Assembly (NCBI RefSeq): GCF_014207595.1
Contig: NZ_JACHGY010000001.1
Span: 2,114,836-2,178,835 of the forward strand
Origin: Algisphaera agarilytica
Lineage (GTDB): Bacteria; Planctomycetota; Phycisphaerae; Phycisphaerales; Phycisphaeraceae
DNA length: 64,000 nucleotides
Direction of reading: 5' to 3'
Shown: positions 1 to 7,980 of the stretch, one piece after another
Numbering within the stretch: the stretch's first letter is position 1
How the letters are laid out: the number at the start of each line of letters is the position of its first letter
Made by a program: the position numbers and the translations under genes
The notes under the pieces: model-generated
Told to the model about the DNA's origin: nothing
Database searches by the model: none
What the model saw: the letters and a program-made list of their open reading frames with translations, nothing else

Positions 1-468
1 GGACGCAACTGGTTGGAGGACATGTTCGAGACCATGACCACCCGGCCGTTGATGCGGCCCGGCGAGCTGGAGCTGTACCGCTCGGTGGCCGAGACGGTGA
101 TGGCGCTCGCCGAAGCGGGGCGGGTGGTGTTGGTCGGTCAGGGCGCTGCGTTCATCACCCAGCAGCGCACCGGCGGGATCCACGTGCGTCTGGTCGCGCC
201 GCTGTCGCACCGCATCGAGACGACCGCGTGGGCGCGTCAGCTCACGCGTCGTGAAGCGCTGGAATACATCCGCCGGACCGAGCGTCGGCGGGAAGCGTTC
301 TTCCGCCGGTTCTGGCCGGACCAGAGCCTGACCGCCGAATCGTTCACGGTGACCTTCAACACGGCTCACAGCACGACCGATCAGCAGGTCGACGCACTGA
401 TTGCGATGTTGCCGCAGTACGCGCCGCAGCGCATCCTCGACACGGTGGAACTGCACGAGTCGCGGTAA
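1..468 (+). CDS. Cytidylate kinase-like family protein (5' truncated by window edge)
   Basis: The reading frame is open from base 1, so the N-terminal P-loop part lies outside the window; 155 C-terminal residues are seen. The pattern GRVVLVGQGAAF, then VRLVAPLSHRIE, then a basic helix (RRTERRREAFFRRFW) and FTVTFNTAHST matches the C-terminal half of the cytidylate-kinase-like (Cytidylate_kin2) family, where the arginine-rich segment forms the lid and the last motif resembles DLVLNT. These proteins are predicted nucleotide kinases, but the substrate of this branch is not established. The next gene lies on the opposite strand, so this gene ends its own transcription unit. Confidence 0.65.
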   Translation, partial: GRNWLEDMFETMTTRPLMRPGELELYRSVAETVMALAEAGRVVLVGQGAAFITQQRTGGIHVRLVAPLSHRIETTAWARQLTRREALEYIRRTERRREAFFRRFWPDQSLTAESFTVTFNTAHSTTDQQVDALIAMLPQYAPQRILDTVELHESR

Positions 469-601
469 GCGAAAACCGCAGTTTCAACATGAAGTAACGT
501 TTAGCGGGCGGCACGAAGTGCACCGCGCGTGTCGTTTCAGAATCGATCGGACGCGGGACGCTGCGCGTCACCCGCTAAACACGAGTGGGCGCAATGTGAA
601 C

Positions 602-1441
602 TCAGCCGCGCCACGCGGTCCAGTATCCCTGCATTCGTTTGAGGAACGCGGGGGTTGTCTCGACGAAGAGCTGCTGCCGGAGGCGGGCGGTGTCTTGGCC
701 GTACTGGGCGAGGGTCTCATCGATCCGGGCGAGTAGCGCTTCGTGCTGTTCCGTAGCGGGACGCAGGGCGGCGAGCTGGGCTTGTTTGCGGGCGTTGCGC
801 TCGAGTGCTCGCAGCGCTTTGCGGTAGGGTTCGAGCAGCACGGGGCAGGCGCGTTCAAAGCTCTGGAGCTGTAGGGCCAGGCGGTCCAGGGCATCAGCGG
901 TGTCTGCGGCGGGGCCGTTGGTCTGCACGAGTTTGGCCGCGCGCTGATATGACAAGCGCAGGCCGGGGGTCAGGAGTTCGAACCCGCCGTCGGGCAGGTG
1001 CCAGTAGCGGGCCCGCATGCGCAGTTCCGCGAGGTCGGCGACGAGGCGAAGCTGCTTGGGGTCGGGGCCCTGCTTCTTGCGCTTGCGCGGCTTGGCCTCG
1101 GCGGTGTCGGCGATGAGTTGTTCCCGCAACGCCTGGACGTCGAGCTTGGGGTCTTGGTTGGCGACGTCGGCGAGCGTGTCGAGCCGGAGGTCGGCGACGG
1201 GGGAGAGCTGTTTGAGGCAACGCACGACCTGCCGGTGCTCGCGGTTGAACACTTCGCCGCCGAGAGGTCGCCGGAACTGGTGCAGCAGGGCTTGGAGGCG
1301 TTGCAGTTCGCGGCGGGCGGCGGCGGGGTCGGCCGAGCCGTTGCCGGTGAGCGATTCGATCGCCGCGTCGAGCTGGCGCGTGGCGCCGCGGCGGACGGCT
1401 TTAACGATCGGGTCGGTGCGTTTAATCAAAAGCGGCGGCAT
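602..1441 (-). CDS. CHAD domain protein
   Basis: This 279-residue, strongly helical protein is rich in Arg, Leu and Ala. It has repeated basic helices spaced as in CHAD domains (conserved histidine alpha-helical domain), for example RRELQRLQALLHQFRRPLGG, a central RLVADLAELRMRARYW segment and LEPYRKALRALERNARK. CHAD domains bind polyphosphate and often accompany CYTH phosphatases, but no CYTH gene is next to it here. A KPRKRKKQ basic linker sits near residue 140. There is no signal peptide, so it is probably cytoplasmic or granule-bound. It lies 47 bases downstream of bamA on the same strand and may be co-transcribed. The family call rests on pattern only. Confidence 0.65.
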   Translation of the reverse strand: MPPLLIKRTDPIVKAVRRGATRQLDAAIESLTGNGSADPAAARRELQRLQALLHQFRRPLGGEVFNREHRQVVRCLKQLSPVADLRLDTLADVANQDPKLDVQALREQLIADTAEAKPRKRKKQGPDPKQLRLVADLAELRMRARYWHLPDGGFELLTPGLRLSYQRAAKLVQTNGPAADTADALDRLALQLQSFERACPVLLEPYRKALRALERNARKQAQLAALRPATEQHEALLARIDETLAQYGQDTARLRQQLFVETTPAFLKRMQGYWTAWRG

Positions 1442-1488
1442 GGCCCCAGCTTAGCGAACCGCAGATATGAGGGGTGTGAAAAACCCGC

Positions 1489-4053
1489 TTACTGGAACGG
1501 GATATCGATCGCGAAGCTGACGCTGCGTTCTTCGTCGAAGTCTTCGGACACGAGCGGGATGGCGAAGTCGATGGCGAACGGGGCCTGGCTGAGGAAGGCG
1601 ACGTTGAGGCGGATGCCCGCGCCGACGCTGACCCGCCACTGGTCGAGGTTGATGTCGTTGTCCGAGGTCAGGGTGCCCTGGTCGGTGAAGACCACGCCGC
1701 GGAGGTATTGGTCGGCGATGGGGAATTCGTACTGCAGTCCGGTGAGCAGGAGGAACTCGCCGCCGACCGCGTCTTCGCCGAGGGTCAGGGTGTCGGCCCG
1801 GATGCCGCGTGGGCCCATGCCCCGGTTCTCGAAGCCGCGGAAGGTCGAGTGGCCGCCGGCGTAGAAACGTTCGAACAGCGGGGCTTCGCCTTCGTCGAAG
1901 ATGTACCCGCCGTCGATGCGGAACCGCAGCACGCTCTTGCGGTCCAGAAAGTCCTGGGCGACGGTCCAGAACTTGTCGTAGGACACGTTGGCCTTGGTGA
2001 AGTTGAAGTCGCCCCCCAGGGCACCGACTTGTTCCACGGTCAGCGTGGTGCGGCTGCCGACCGAGGGGGTCAGGGCGCTGTCGGTGGTGCTGCGGCGGAT
2101 GCGGAGGCTGGCGCCGGTGACGAGGTTGGTGCCCTCGACCGCGAACACATCCAGAGCGCCTTCGTCTTCGATGTCGGTGATGCGGACGTTCTCGGCCCGG
2201 AGGCGGACGGAGGCGGACCAGATGTCGCCGAAGCGTTTGCCCAGGCCGATCCGGCCGCCGCTGCGTCGCTCGTCGAAGTCGCGGTCGCGGTCGCTGTCGG
2301 AGAAGAAGGCCTCGGTGTCGAAGAAGTAGTTGGTGTCGTAGAAGAACGGGTCGCTGAGGCCGATGGAGTACCGGCTGTTGTCGCTGCCGGGCTGGAGCGT
2401 GAGGTTGAACGTCTGGCCGCCGCCGCGGAAGGCGCGGTTGGCCAGGAAGTCGTCGAGCGACTCGGGCACGTCGGTGATGTCGAAGTTGCGTTGGGTGATG
2501 TCGATCGCGCCCAGCAGGCCGTCGTCGGAGCTGATGGTGGCGCCGAAGGAGATCGAGCCGGTGTTGCGTTCGTTGACTTCGACCAGGACGTCGCGTTGGT
2601 CGTCGGTGGGGTCGCCCAGCACGGTGACCACGGCGTTGCTGAACAGCGGGGTTTCATTCAATCGGCGTCGGGTGTCGTTGAGGCCTTGGCGGTCGAAGGG
2701 CCGGCCGGGTGTGATGCCGCGGAGCTCGCGGAGGATCACCTTGGTGCGGGTCAGGGTGTTGCCCCGCACGGTGACCTTGCCCACGGTGCTGGGCGTGCCC
2801 TCGTCGATGGTGACCAGCAGGTCGACGGTGTTGGTTTCGGGGTTGAATTGGCGGTCGATGCCCGAGGCGCGGGCGTCGTTGGTGTTGCGGCGGACCAGGC
2901 GGGTGTTGAGGTAGCCGAGCTTGCCGTAGAGGTTGGTGATGTTCGTGGCCGAGCGTTCGAGCTGCTGGCTGGAGTAGATCTCGCCGGGCTGCAGCTCCAT
3001 GTGCCGGACGATCTGCTCGGCGGAGAACAGGAGCGGTTGCCCGCGGTGCCCCTCGACGCGGACCTCGCCGACGGTCCAGCGGGGGCCTTCGGTCACGAGG
3101 AACGTCACGATCGCGTCGCGCTGGTTGTCGCTCACGGTGATCTGCCGGTCGACCTCGGCCTCGAGGTAGCCGCGCTGTTGGTAGTAATCACGGAGGCGGG
3201 CGGCGTCGAGCTTGAGCTCTTCGCGGTTGACCACGTGCTTCTCGCCGAACACGGGGAACCAGGTGCTGGCGCTGATCTGCTTGCGCAGCTCGTCGTTGCT
3301 GAGGATCTGGTTGCCCTCGAACCGGATCTGCCGGATGCGGATGCGTGGGCCTTCACGCACGATGAAGATCAGCCGGCGGTCGTTGTCCAACGCGTCCTGG
3401 TCGATCGACACGTCGGTGACGAAGTAGCCTTCCGTCTCATACGCCGCGAGGATCGCACGCTTGGCCCGGTCGATGATGAACGGGTCGATCGCGTCCCCCG
3501 CACGGAGCTGGACCAGCGGGAGCAGTTCGGTGACTGCCAGCGCTCGCGCGCCGCGGATTTCGACGCTGGTGAGGATGGGCAGCTCGTCGAGGTCGAAGAT
3601 CAGGTTGATGCCGCCGTCGTCCAGGGACTCGGCCCGAGCGGTCACGAGGCTGAAGAAGCCCAGGTTGGTGATGCGCACCACGTCCTGCTCGACCGTGAAC
3701 TTGTTGTAGGGCTGGCCCACCTGCGAGCGGAGCTGGTTCTCGACGAAGCGTGACTCGATCTGCTCCAGACCATCCAGCGTGATGCTGCGGATGGGCCGGC
3801 CGTCGAATTCCAGGCCCTGCGCGAATGCGGGGGAAGCGACCAGCACCATCAGCGTGACGCATAGGCCAAGCAGGGCGGTGAGCCGGAGTTTGAGGGGTGC
3901 CCCCGGCGATCGGAGGACGCGGCCTGGGCGATCTTGCCTCTCTCTCCCGCAGGTCGCCGCATTGGCGCACCGCCCGCGTGGCGATCGGGCGTGCTGGGAT
4001 CGCGGGATGGGGGTCAAGCGGGGCTCTCCAGATCGTCGAGGCGGGGTGAACAA
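1489..4053 (-). CDS. bamA: Outer membrane protein assembly factor BamA
   Basis: BamA is the outer-membrane beta-barrel insertase. After a signal peptide near residues 54-77 (LRLTALLGLCVTLMVLVASP then AFAQG) comes a run of POTRA repeats to about residue 430; examples are IRSITLDGLEQIESRFV, GPRIRIRQIRFEGNQIL, GPRWTVGEVRVEGH and TPSTVGKVTVRGNTLT. A C-terminal Bac_surface_Ag barrel follows, with the typical FERFYAGGHSTFRGF and GGEFLLLTGLQYEFP segments and a terminal aromatic/Gln end (DIPFQ). The length of about 800 mature residues fits the family. The start is uncertain: the outermost in-frame start is TTG at 4053, which leaves about 50 arginine-rich residues before the hydrophobic signal. No ATG lies at the expected place, and the only nearby ATG falls inside the signal sequence. 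Confidence 0.9.
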   Translation of the reverse strand: MFTPPRRSGEPRLTPIPRSQHARSPRGRCANAATCGRERQDRPGRVLRSPGAPLKLRLTALLGLCVTLMVLVASPAFAQGLEFDGRPIRSITLDGLEQIESRFVENQLRSQVGQPYNKFTVEQDVVRITNLGFFSLVTARAESLDDGGINLIFDLDELPILTSVEIRGARALAVTELLPLVQLRAGDAIDPFIIDRAKRAILAAYETEGYFVTDVSIDQDALDNDRRLIFIVREGPRIRIRQIRFEGNQILSNDELRKQISASTWFPVFGEKHVVNREELKLDAARLRDYYQQRGYLEAEVDRQITVSDNQRDAIVTFLVTEGPRWTVGEVRVEGHRGQPLLFSAEQIVRHMELQPGEIYSSQQLERSATNITNLYGKLGYLNTRLVRRNTNDARASGIDRQFNPETNTVDLLVTIDEGTPSTVGKVTVRGNTLTRTKVILRELRGITPGRPFDRQGLNDTRRRLNETPLFSNAVVTVLGDPTDDQRDVLVEVNERNTGSISFGATISSDDGLLGAIDITQRNFDITDVPESLDDFLANRAFRGGGQTFNLTLQPGSDNSRYSIGLSDPFFYDTNYFFDTEAFFSDSDRDRDFDERRSGGRIGLGKRFGDIWSASVRLRAENVRITDIEDEGALDVFAVEGTNLVTGASLRIRRSTTDSALTPSVGSRTTLTVEQVGALGGDFNFTKANVSYDKFWTVAQDFLDRKSVLRFRIDGGYIFDEGEAPLFERFYAGGHSTFRGFENRGMGPRGIRADTLTLGEDAVGGEFLLLTGLQYEFPIADQYLRGVVFTDQGTLTSDNDINLDQWRVSVGAGIRLNVAFLSQAPFAIDFAIPLVSEDFDEERSVSFAIDIPFQ

Positions 4054-4407
4054 AGGGTGGCCGATGGGGTTGCGTCTCGGCTTGCCCGACGCGGTCCGTG
4101 TGGCCCGAGGCGGAGCCGAGAGTTTAATCGAAAGCGCTGGCAGGGGCGTAGATTGTGGCGGTTTAGTGAGGAGAAATCGGGTTATCCGGGCCCGCCGGGG
4201 GAATCACTTGTCGCCCTGCGATGTGCCCCCTAAACTGGTGATTGCGGCAAGACGAAGGCCCCCGTAGCGGGCCAGTCACGCCTCTTCACCGATTGGCCTC
4301 CCCCGGACCCGTGCCGGGGCGATCACTGGGCGGTCATTAGATCGGCCCCACACCGGAACCGCCCCCGGACAACCCCGCCGGTAAACCCCGGCCCCGAAGG
4401 GACCCCC
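4054..4407. other. Intergenic region between divergent bamA and pdhA
   Basis: This 354-base region separates two divergent genes, so it should carry promoters in both directions. I see no coding frame with a good ribosome site. A short hairpin, GGCCC-CCGTA-GCGGGCC, lies near 4257-4273. No convincing -35/-10 pair was identified. Confidence 0.4.
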
Positions 4408-5589
4408 ATGAGCACCGCCACGAAGGACCAAGCCTCGGCCGAAAAAGCCTCGGGCAACGCCCCTACCTCCAACGGAGCCTCCGTGACTTCATCCCAAGAC
4501 CCCGTCGCCGACCTGTCCAATGAGCAGCTCCTGAAGATGCTCAGCGACATGATGCTCATCCGCCGCTTCGAAGAGCGCACCATGCAGGCCTACCAGCAGG
4601 CCAAGATCGGCGGCTTCTGCCACATCTACATCGGTCAGGAAGCCACCGCCGTCGGCTCGATCGGCGCCACCAACAACGACGACCCCATCGTCACCGCCTA
4701 CCGCGACCACGGCCACGCCCTGGCCCGCGGCATGCACCCCAACGCCTGCATGGCGGAGATGTACGGCAAGGTCACCGGCTGTGCCAAGGGCAAGGGCGGC
4801 TCGATGCACATGTTCGACAAGCCCAACGCCATGTACGGCGGCCACGCCATCGTCGGCGGCCAGAACCCCCTCGGTGCCGGCCTCGGCTGGGCGATCCAAT
4901 ACAACGCCGAATCCAAGGTCGCCCTCTGCTACATGGGTGACGGGGCCCTGAACCAGGGCGCGACCCACGAGGCGATGAACCTCGCGTCGATCTACAACCT
5001 GCCGCTGATCTTCGTCCTCGAAAACAACGGCTACTCCATGGGCACCGACATCGCCCGCGGCACCGCCATGGCCCACGATCAGAAGTCCCGGGCCGAGGCC
5101 TACGGCCTGCGTTACTTCGAGTGCGACGGCCAAGACGTCCTCGACACCTACCGCACGTTCAAGGCCGCCGTCGACGGCGCCCGCAACGCCCGGCCGATCA
5201 ACTACAACGAAGAGACCGGTAAACGCGAATCGATCCCGACCTACGACCGCGACGGCCGCACGCCCGGCCCCGCCTACGTCAACGTCAAGACGTACCGCTA
5301 CCAAGGCCACTCGATGTCCGACCCGCAGAAATACCGCACCAAAGACGAGGTCGCGGACTTCAAGGAAGTCGACTGCATCAACCGCCTGGTCAACTGGATG
5401 ATCGAGCACGACAAGGCCACGCAGGAAGAAATCACCGCGCTCGATAAGGCCGCCCAGCAAGCGAGCAAAGACGCGATCAAGTTCGCCGAGGAATCGCCGG
5501 ACATGCCGATCGAAGAGCTGTACACGGATGTGTACGTGAACGTGTTTGGGCCGTACAAGAAGGGCGAAGCTCACCCTGACTTCCGATGA
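4408..5589 (+). CDS. pdhA: Pyruvate dehydrogenase E1 component, alpha subunit
   Basis: This is the thiamine-diphosphate-binding subunit of the E1 heterotetramer, which decarboxylates pyruvate. A low-complexity Ala/Ser-rich lead of about 35 residues precedes the conserved core. The core shows MMLIRRFEERTMQAY, the GHALARG and KGKGGSMHMFD segments, and the ThDP/Mg motif starting GDGALNQG near residue 176 and closing with ENNGYSMGT. The phosphorylation-loop-like region TYRYQGHSMSDPQKYR is also present. At 393 residues it is slightly longer than usual because of the lead and a short insertion near residues 265-290. A GAAGGGA ribosome site precedes the ATG. The partner E1 beta lies downstream. The ATGA stop overlaps a tiny membrane ORF. 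Confidence 0.95.
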   Translation: MSTATKDQASAEKASGNAPTSNGASVTSSQDPVADLSNEQLLKMLSDMMLIRRFEERTMQAYQQAKIGGFCHIYIGQEATAVGSIGATNNDDPIVTAYRDHGHALARGMHPNACMAEMYGKVTGCAKGKGGSMHMFDKPNAMYGGHAIVGGQNPLGAGLGWAIQYNAESKVALCYMGDGALNQGATHEAMNLASIYNLPLIFVLENNGYSMGTDIARGTAMAHDQKSRAEAYGLRYFECDGQDVLDTYRTFKAAVDGARNARPINYNEETGKRESIPTYDRDGRTPGPAYVNVKTYRYQGHSMSDPQKYRTKDEVADFKEVDCINRLVNWMIEHDKATQEEITALDKAAQQASKDAIKFAEESPDMPIEELYTDVYVNVFGPYKKGEAHPDFR

Positions 5590-5741
5590 GTAAAGAGAAG
5601 CCTGGTAACCGAATAAATTCTCGTTTGAGATTCTTTTTGTTTGCTCTTGGGCTGGTTTTGCTAGGGATTTTGGCAGTTTTGATTTGGTATAGCGTCCTGT
5701 ACTACTCAATCATCAAGACTTTTATTGAATCGTTTGGATGA
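5586..5741 (+). CDS. Small single-pass membrane protein, unrecognised (51 aa)
   Basis: The ATG overlaps the pdhA stop codon by four bases (ATGA), the classic arrangement for translational coupling. The product starts with a basic stretch (MSKEKPGNRINSRLR), continues with a strongly hydrophobic segment of about 22 residues (FFLFALGLVLLGILAVLIWY) and ends IIKTFIESFG, so one transmembrane helix with the N-terminus inside is expected. Base composition is clearly more AT-rich than pdhA on either side. No family is recognised. Position, overlap and the coherent membrane topology argue for a real gene, although a chance frame of this size cannot be excluded. Confidence 0.5.
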   Translation: MSKEKPGNRINSRLRFFLFALGLVLLGILAVLIWYSVLYYSIIKTFIESFG

Positions 5742-5747
5742 TGGCAG

Positions 5748-5867
5748 ATGGCCGCTGACCAAGACGACAAAACATGGATCGTTGCCCTGGTCGTATTCGG
5801 CCTGATGGGTGTCGCCGCCCCGGTCATCGCCCTCGTTCTATTTTTCGTAATCGCCGCGATGAGTTGA
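5748..5867 (+). CDS. Small single-pass membrane protein, unrecognised (39 aa)
   Basis: A second mini ORF begins seven bases after the previous stop. Translation gives MAADQDDKTW, then a hydrophobic stretch to the end (IVALVVFGLMGVAAPVIALV followed by LFFVIAAMS), so it is an acidic N-tail plus one long transmembrane helix. It sits between the first mini ORF and pdhB, in the same direction. No homologue is recognised. Together the two mini ORFs fill nearly all of the 334-base gap between the two E1 subunit genes, which is unusual because pdhA and pdhB are normally adjacent. Confidence 0.4.
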   Translation: MAADQDDKTWIVALVVFGLMGVAAPVIALVLFFVIAAMS

Positions 5868-5923
5868 ATTGAAACGAAACCGCAGCCGACCGGCTGCCTG
5901 TAGGAAAAGAAGAGAAGAACCCC

Positions 5924-6967
5924 ATGGTTGCAGCCGACCGAAAGATTCAATACCGCGAAGCCCTGCGTGAAGCGATGCAGGAAGAGATGCGTCTGGACGA
6001 CCGCATCTTCCTGATGGGCGAAGAGGTCGCCGAGTACAACGGGGCCTACAAAGTCTCCGAAGGCATGCTCGACGAGTTCGGCCCCCGCCGGATCGTGGAC
6101 TCGCCCATCTCCGAGACCGGCTTCGCGGGCTTGGGCATCGGTGCGGCGATGTACGGCCTCCGCCCGATCATCGAGTTCATGTCCTGGTCGTTCTGCCTCG
6201 TCAGTGCCGACCAGATCATCAACAACGCTCCGAAAATGCTGTACATGTCCGGCGGCCAGTTCGGCTGCCCGATCGTCTTCCGCGGCAACAACGGCGCGGG
6301 CGGACAGCTCGGCTCGACCCACTCCTGGTCGGTCGAATCGATGTTCTCCAGCGTGCCCGGCCTCAAGCTTGCCGTGCCCGCCACCCCGCGTGACGCCAAG
6401 GGCCTCTTGAAGGCCGGCATCCAGGACGAAGACCCGTTCTTCAACCTCGAATCCGAGCGGATGCTCGGCATGGGTGCCCGCGGCGACAAGGACTTCTCCC
6501 GCTACCTCCACGGCGGCCTCTGGGCCCCCCCAGAAAACGACGACAACTTCGTCATCCCGCTCGGCCAAGCCGAGGTGATGAAAGAAGGCGCCGACTGCAC
6601 CGTCGTGTCCGCTGGCCGCCCGGTCCACTTCGCGCTGGAGGCCGCCGAGGCCCTCGAGAAGGAAGGCATCGACCTCGAGGTGATCAATCTCCGCACCTAC
6701 CGCCCGCTGGACATCGACACGGTGGCCAAGTCGGTCCGCAAGACCAACTACTGCGTCGTGGTCGATCAGAGCTGGCCGTTCGCGTCGGTCGGCAGCGAAG
6801 TCGCCGCTCAGGTCTACGAGACCTGCTTCGACGACCTGGACAACACCGTGGCCCGCGTGTTCAACGACGACGTGCCGGCCCCGTACAACCGGGCGATGGA
6901 GCAGGAGATGCTGCCCAACGCCCGCAAGATCGCCGAGGCGGTCCGTCAGACGACCTACAACGCCTGA
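5924..6967 (+). CDS. pdhB: Pyruvate dehydrogenase E1 component, beta subunit
   Basis: This 347-residue transketolase-like subunit completes the E1 active site with PdhA. It has the N-terminal core YREALREAMQEEMRLD, FLMGEEVAEYNGAYKVSEGM, and the TPP-proximal SPISETGFAGLGIGAAM. The GNNGAGGQLGSTHS segment precedes the C-terminal transketolase_C domain (VVSAGRPVHFALEAAEALEK, then INLRTYRPLDIDTV). AAGAGAAG lies just ahead of the ATG as ribosome site. It is followed at once by a strong intrinsic terminator, so pdhA, the mini ORFs and pdhB form one unit that excludes pdhC. Confidence 0.95.
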   Translation: MVAADRKIQYREALREAMQEEMRLDDRIFLMGEEVAEYNGAYKVSEGMLDEFGPRRIVDSPISETGFAGLGIGAAMYGLRPIIEFMSWSFCLVSADQIINNAPKMLYMSGGQFGCPIVFRGNNGAGGQLGSTHSWSVESMFSSVPGLKLAVPATPRDAKGLLKAGIQDEDPFFNLESERMLGMGARGDKDFSRYLHGGLWAPPENDDNFVIPLGQAEVMKEGADCTVVSAGRPVHFALEAAEALEKEGIDLEVINLRTYRPLDIDTVAKSVRKTNYCVVVDQSWPFASVGSEVAAQVYETCFDDLDNTVARVFNDDVPAPYNRAMEQEMLPNARKIAEAVRQTTYNA

Positions 6968-7294
6968 TTTCAGCCCAATCCCGCTTTCCCAGACCCCGCT
7001 TTTGGCGGGGTTTTTTTATGCGCATGTGAACCTGGGTAACGCGGTGATGTGAATCTGGGTGGTTTTTAGCAGTTGGGGTAGCCCCTAACTGGCTCGGTGT
7101 CGGGTGAACCCTGAAAAATTTGCGGATGGCTTGCCTCGCGGTGGATTTGTGGCTCACTTCCCTTGAACGAAACGCACCCCGGAGTCAGGGGCACACGGGC
7201 CACGGCCGGCCCAGGTTCCGTTCGACATTCCGCACCTGCCGCAGACCACCAAGGATTCTCGGCCAGGCCAGTCGCATCAGGAAAGGTCTCCAAC
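6968..7294. other. Intergenic region upstream of PEP-CTERM protein gene
   Basis: Apart from the terminator at its left end, this region holds no supported gene. A possible upstream extension of the following frame (from 7163) has Arg/Pro/Gly-rich shadow composition and lacks a ribosome site, so I treat it as untranslated leader. Confidence 0.4.
6993..7017 (+). terminator. Intrinsic terminator of pdhA-pdhB
   Basis: A perfect stem ACCCCGC / GCGGGGT with a five-base loop is followed by an uninterrupted T run. It lies 25 bases after the pdhB stop. Confidence 0.85.
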
Positions 7295-7669
7295 ATGACG
7301 AACATCGCCTCCACCAACCTCACCAAACTTCTCGCCGCGACCGCGGTGCTGGCCGCCATCCTCTTCACCGTCGGCCAAGCCGAAGCGGGCACCCAGATGC
7401 CCTACTGGAAGAAGATGCAGCTTCAGAGCCAATACACCACCCCGCCCGCCTCCACCAACGACCCCATCGTTCTGGTGAAGGAAACCGAGCCCCAAGACAA
7501 CGGCGACAACGAGCGTGTCGGCGACAACAACTGGCCCGGCGACATGGGTGGCGGCGGCGACAACGGCGGTAAGCCCTCGGCCGTCCCGACCCCCTCGGCC
7601 GTCCTCGGCGGCATCGCGATGCTCGGCCTGATCGCCGGCCGTCGCCAACGCCGCGACGAAGACGCCTGA
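7295..7669 (+). CDS. PEP-CTERM-type anchored small secreted protein
   Basis: This 124-residue protein has an N-terminal signal peptide (KLLAATAVLAAILFTVGQAEA), a short hydrophilic Gly/Asn/Asp-rich centre (DNGDNERVGDNNWPGDMGGG) and a C-terminal sorting signal made of VPTPSA, a hydrophobic helix (VLGGIAMLGLIAG) and a basic tail RRQRR. That tail is the PEP-CTERM variant common in Phycisphaerae, read by an exosortase-type enzyme. No enzymatic domain is visible. The ATG at 7295 is chosen over an upstream in-frame start because it has a GAAAGG ribosome site and puts the signal peptide at the N-terminus. A strong terminator follows, so it is probably monocistronic. Confidence 0.75.
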   Translation: MTNIASTNLTKLLAATAVLAAILFTVGQAEAGTQMPYWKKMQLQSQYTTPPASTNDPIVLVKETEPQDNGDNERVGDNNWPGDMGGGGDNGGKPSAVPTPSAVLGGIAMLGLIAGRRQRRDEDA

Positions 7670-7714
7670 TCCCAAGCGAGTTCGACTCGCGGACAACCTG
7701 CCCCTGACCCGAAG

Positions 7715-7746
7715 CCCCCGGCGTTATTTTGAGCCGGGGGTTTTTT
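7715..7746 (+). terminator. Intrinsic terminator
   Basis: The stem CCCCCGGC / GCCGGGGG with a ten-base loop is followed by six T. It ends the PEP-CTERM gene. Confidence 0.85.
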
Positions 7747-7759
7747 CATGCGCTGTTCA

Positions 7760-7826
7760 GTAGGTCAGGCATGCTTGCCTGACGCGGTTCTCTGTGTTCG
7801 GCGTCAGGCAAGCGTGCATGATCTAC
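7760..7826. repeat. Dispersed palindromic repeat, family A, copy 1
   Basis: Left arm GTAGGTCAGGCATGCTTGCC and right arm GGCAAGCGTGCATGATCTAC form an imperfect inverted repeat around a variable loop. The same element occurs at 54566-54635 and 61091-61158. This copy is the most diverged, with three changes in the right arm. All copies are intergenic. Confidence 0.8.
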
Positions 7827-7980
7827 GAAACAGCCGTTCCTCCGGGTTTATGTGGTCCCGCTGAGACAAGCCCCCGCGACTGCGATACCATGCAGGGCCG
7901 CACCGCGACGCCTGTCAACGCTCGCAACCCCGCTCCCGGGGCACGGTGCGCTACCCCTCACCTCGCAACGGAGACCCGCC

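Larger units (their letters stand above)
7670..7980. other. Intergenic region upstream of pdhC
   Basis: It contains the terminator of the previous gene, then one copy of the dispersed palindrome, then about 150 bases that should carry the pdhC promoter. No gene is seen. Confidence 0.4.

Noticed and set aside
1708-3753. 681-codon open frame on the plus strand across bamA
   Set aside because: Antisense shadow of a well-supported gene in GC-rich DNA; repetitive Ala/Val/Glu/Gly composition and no ribosome site.
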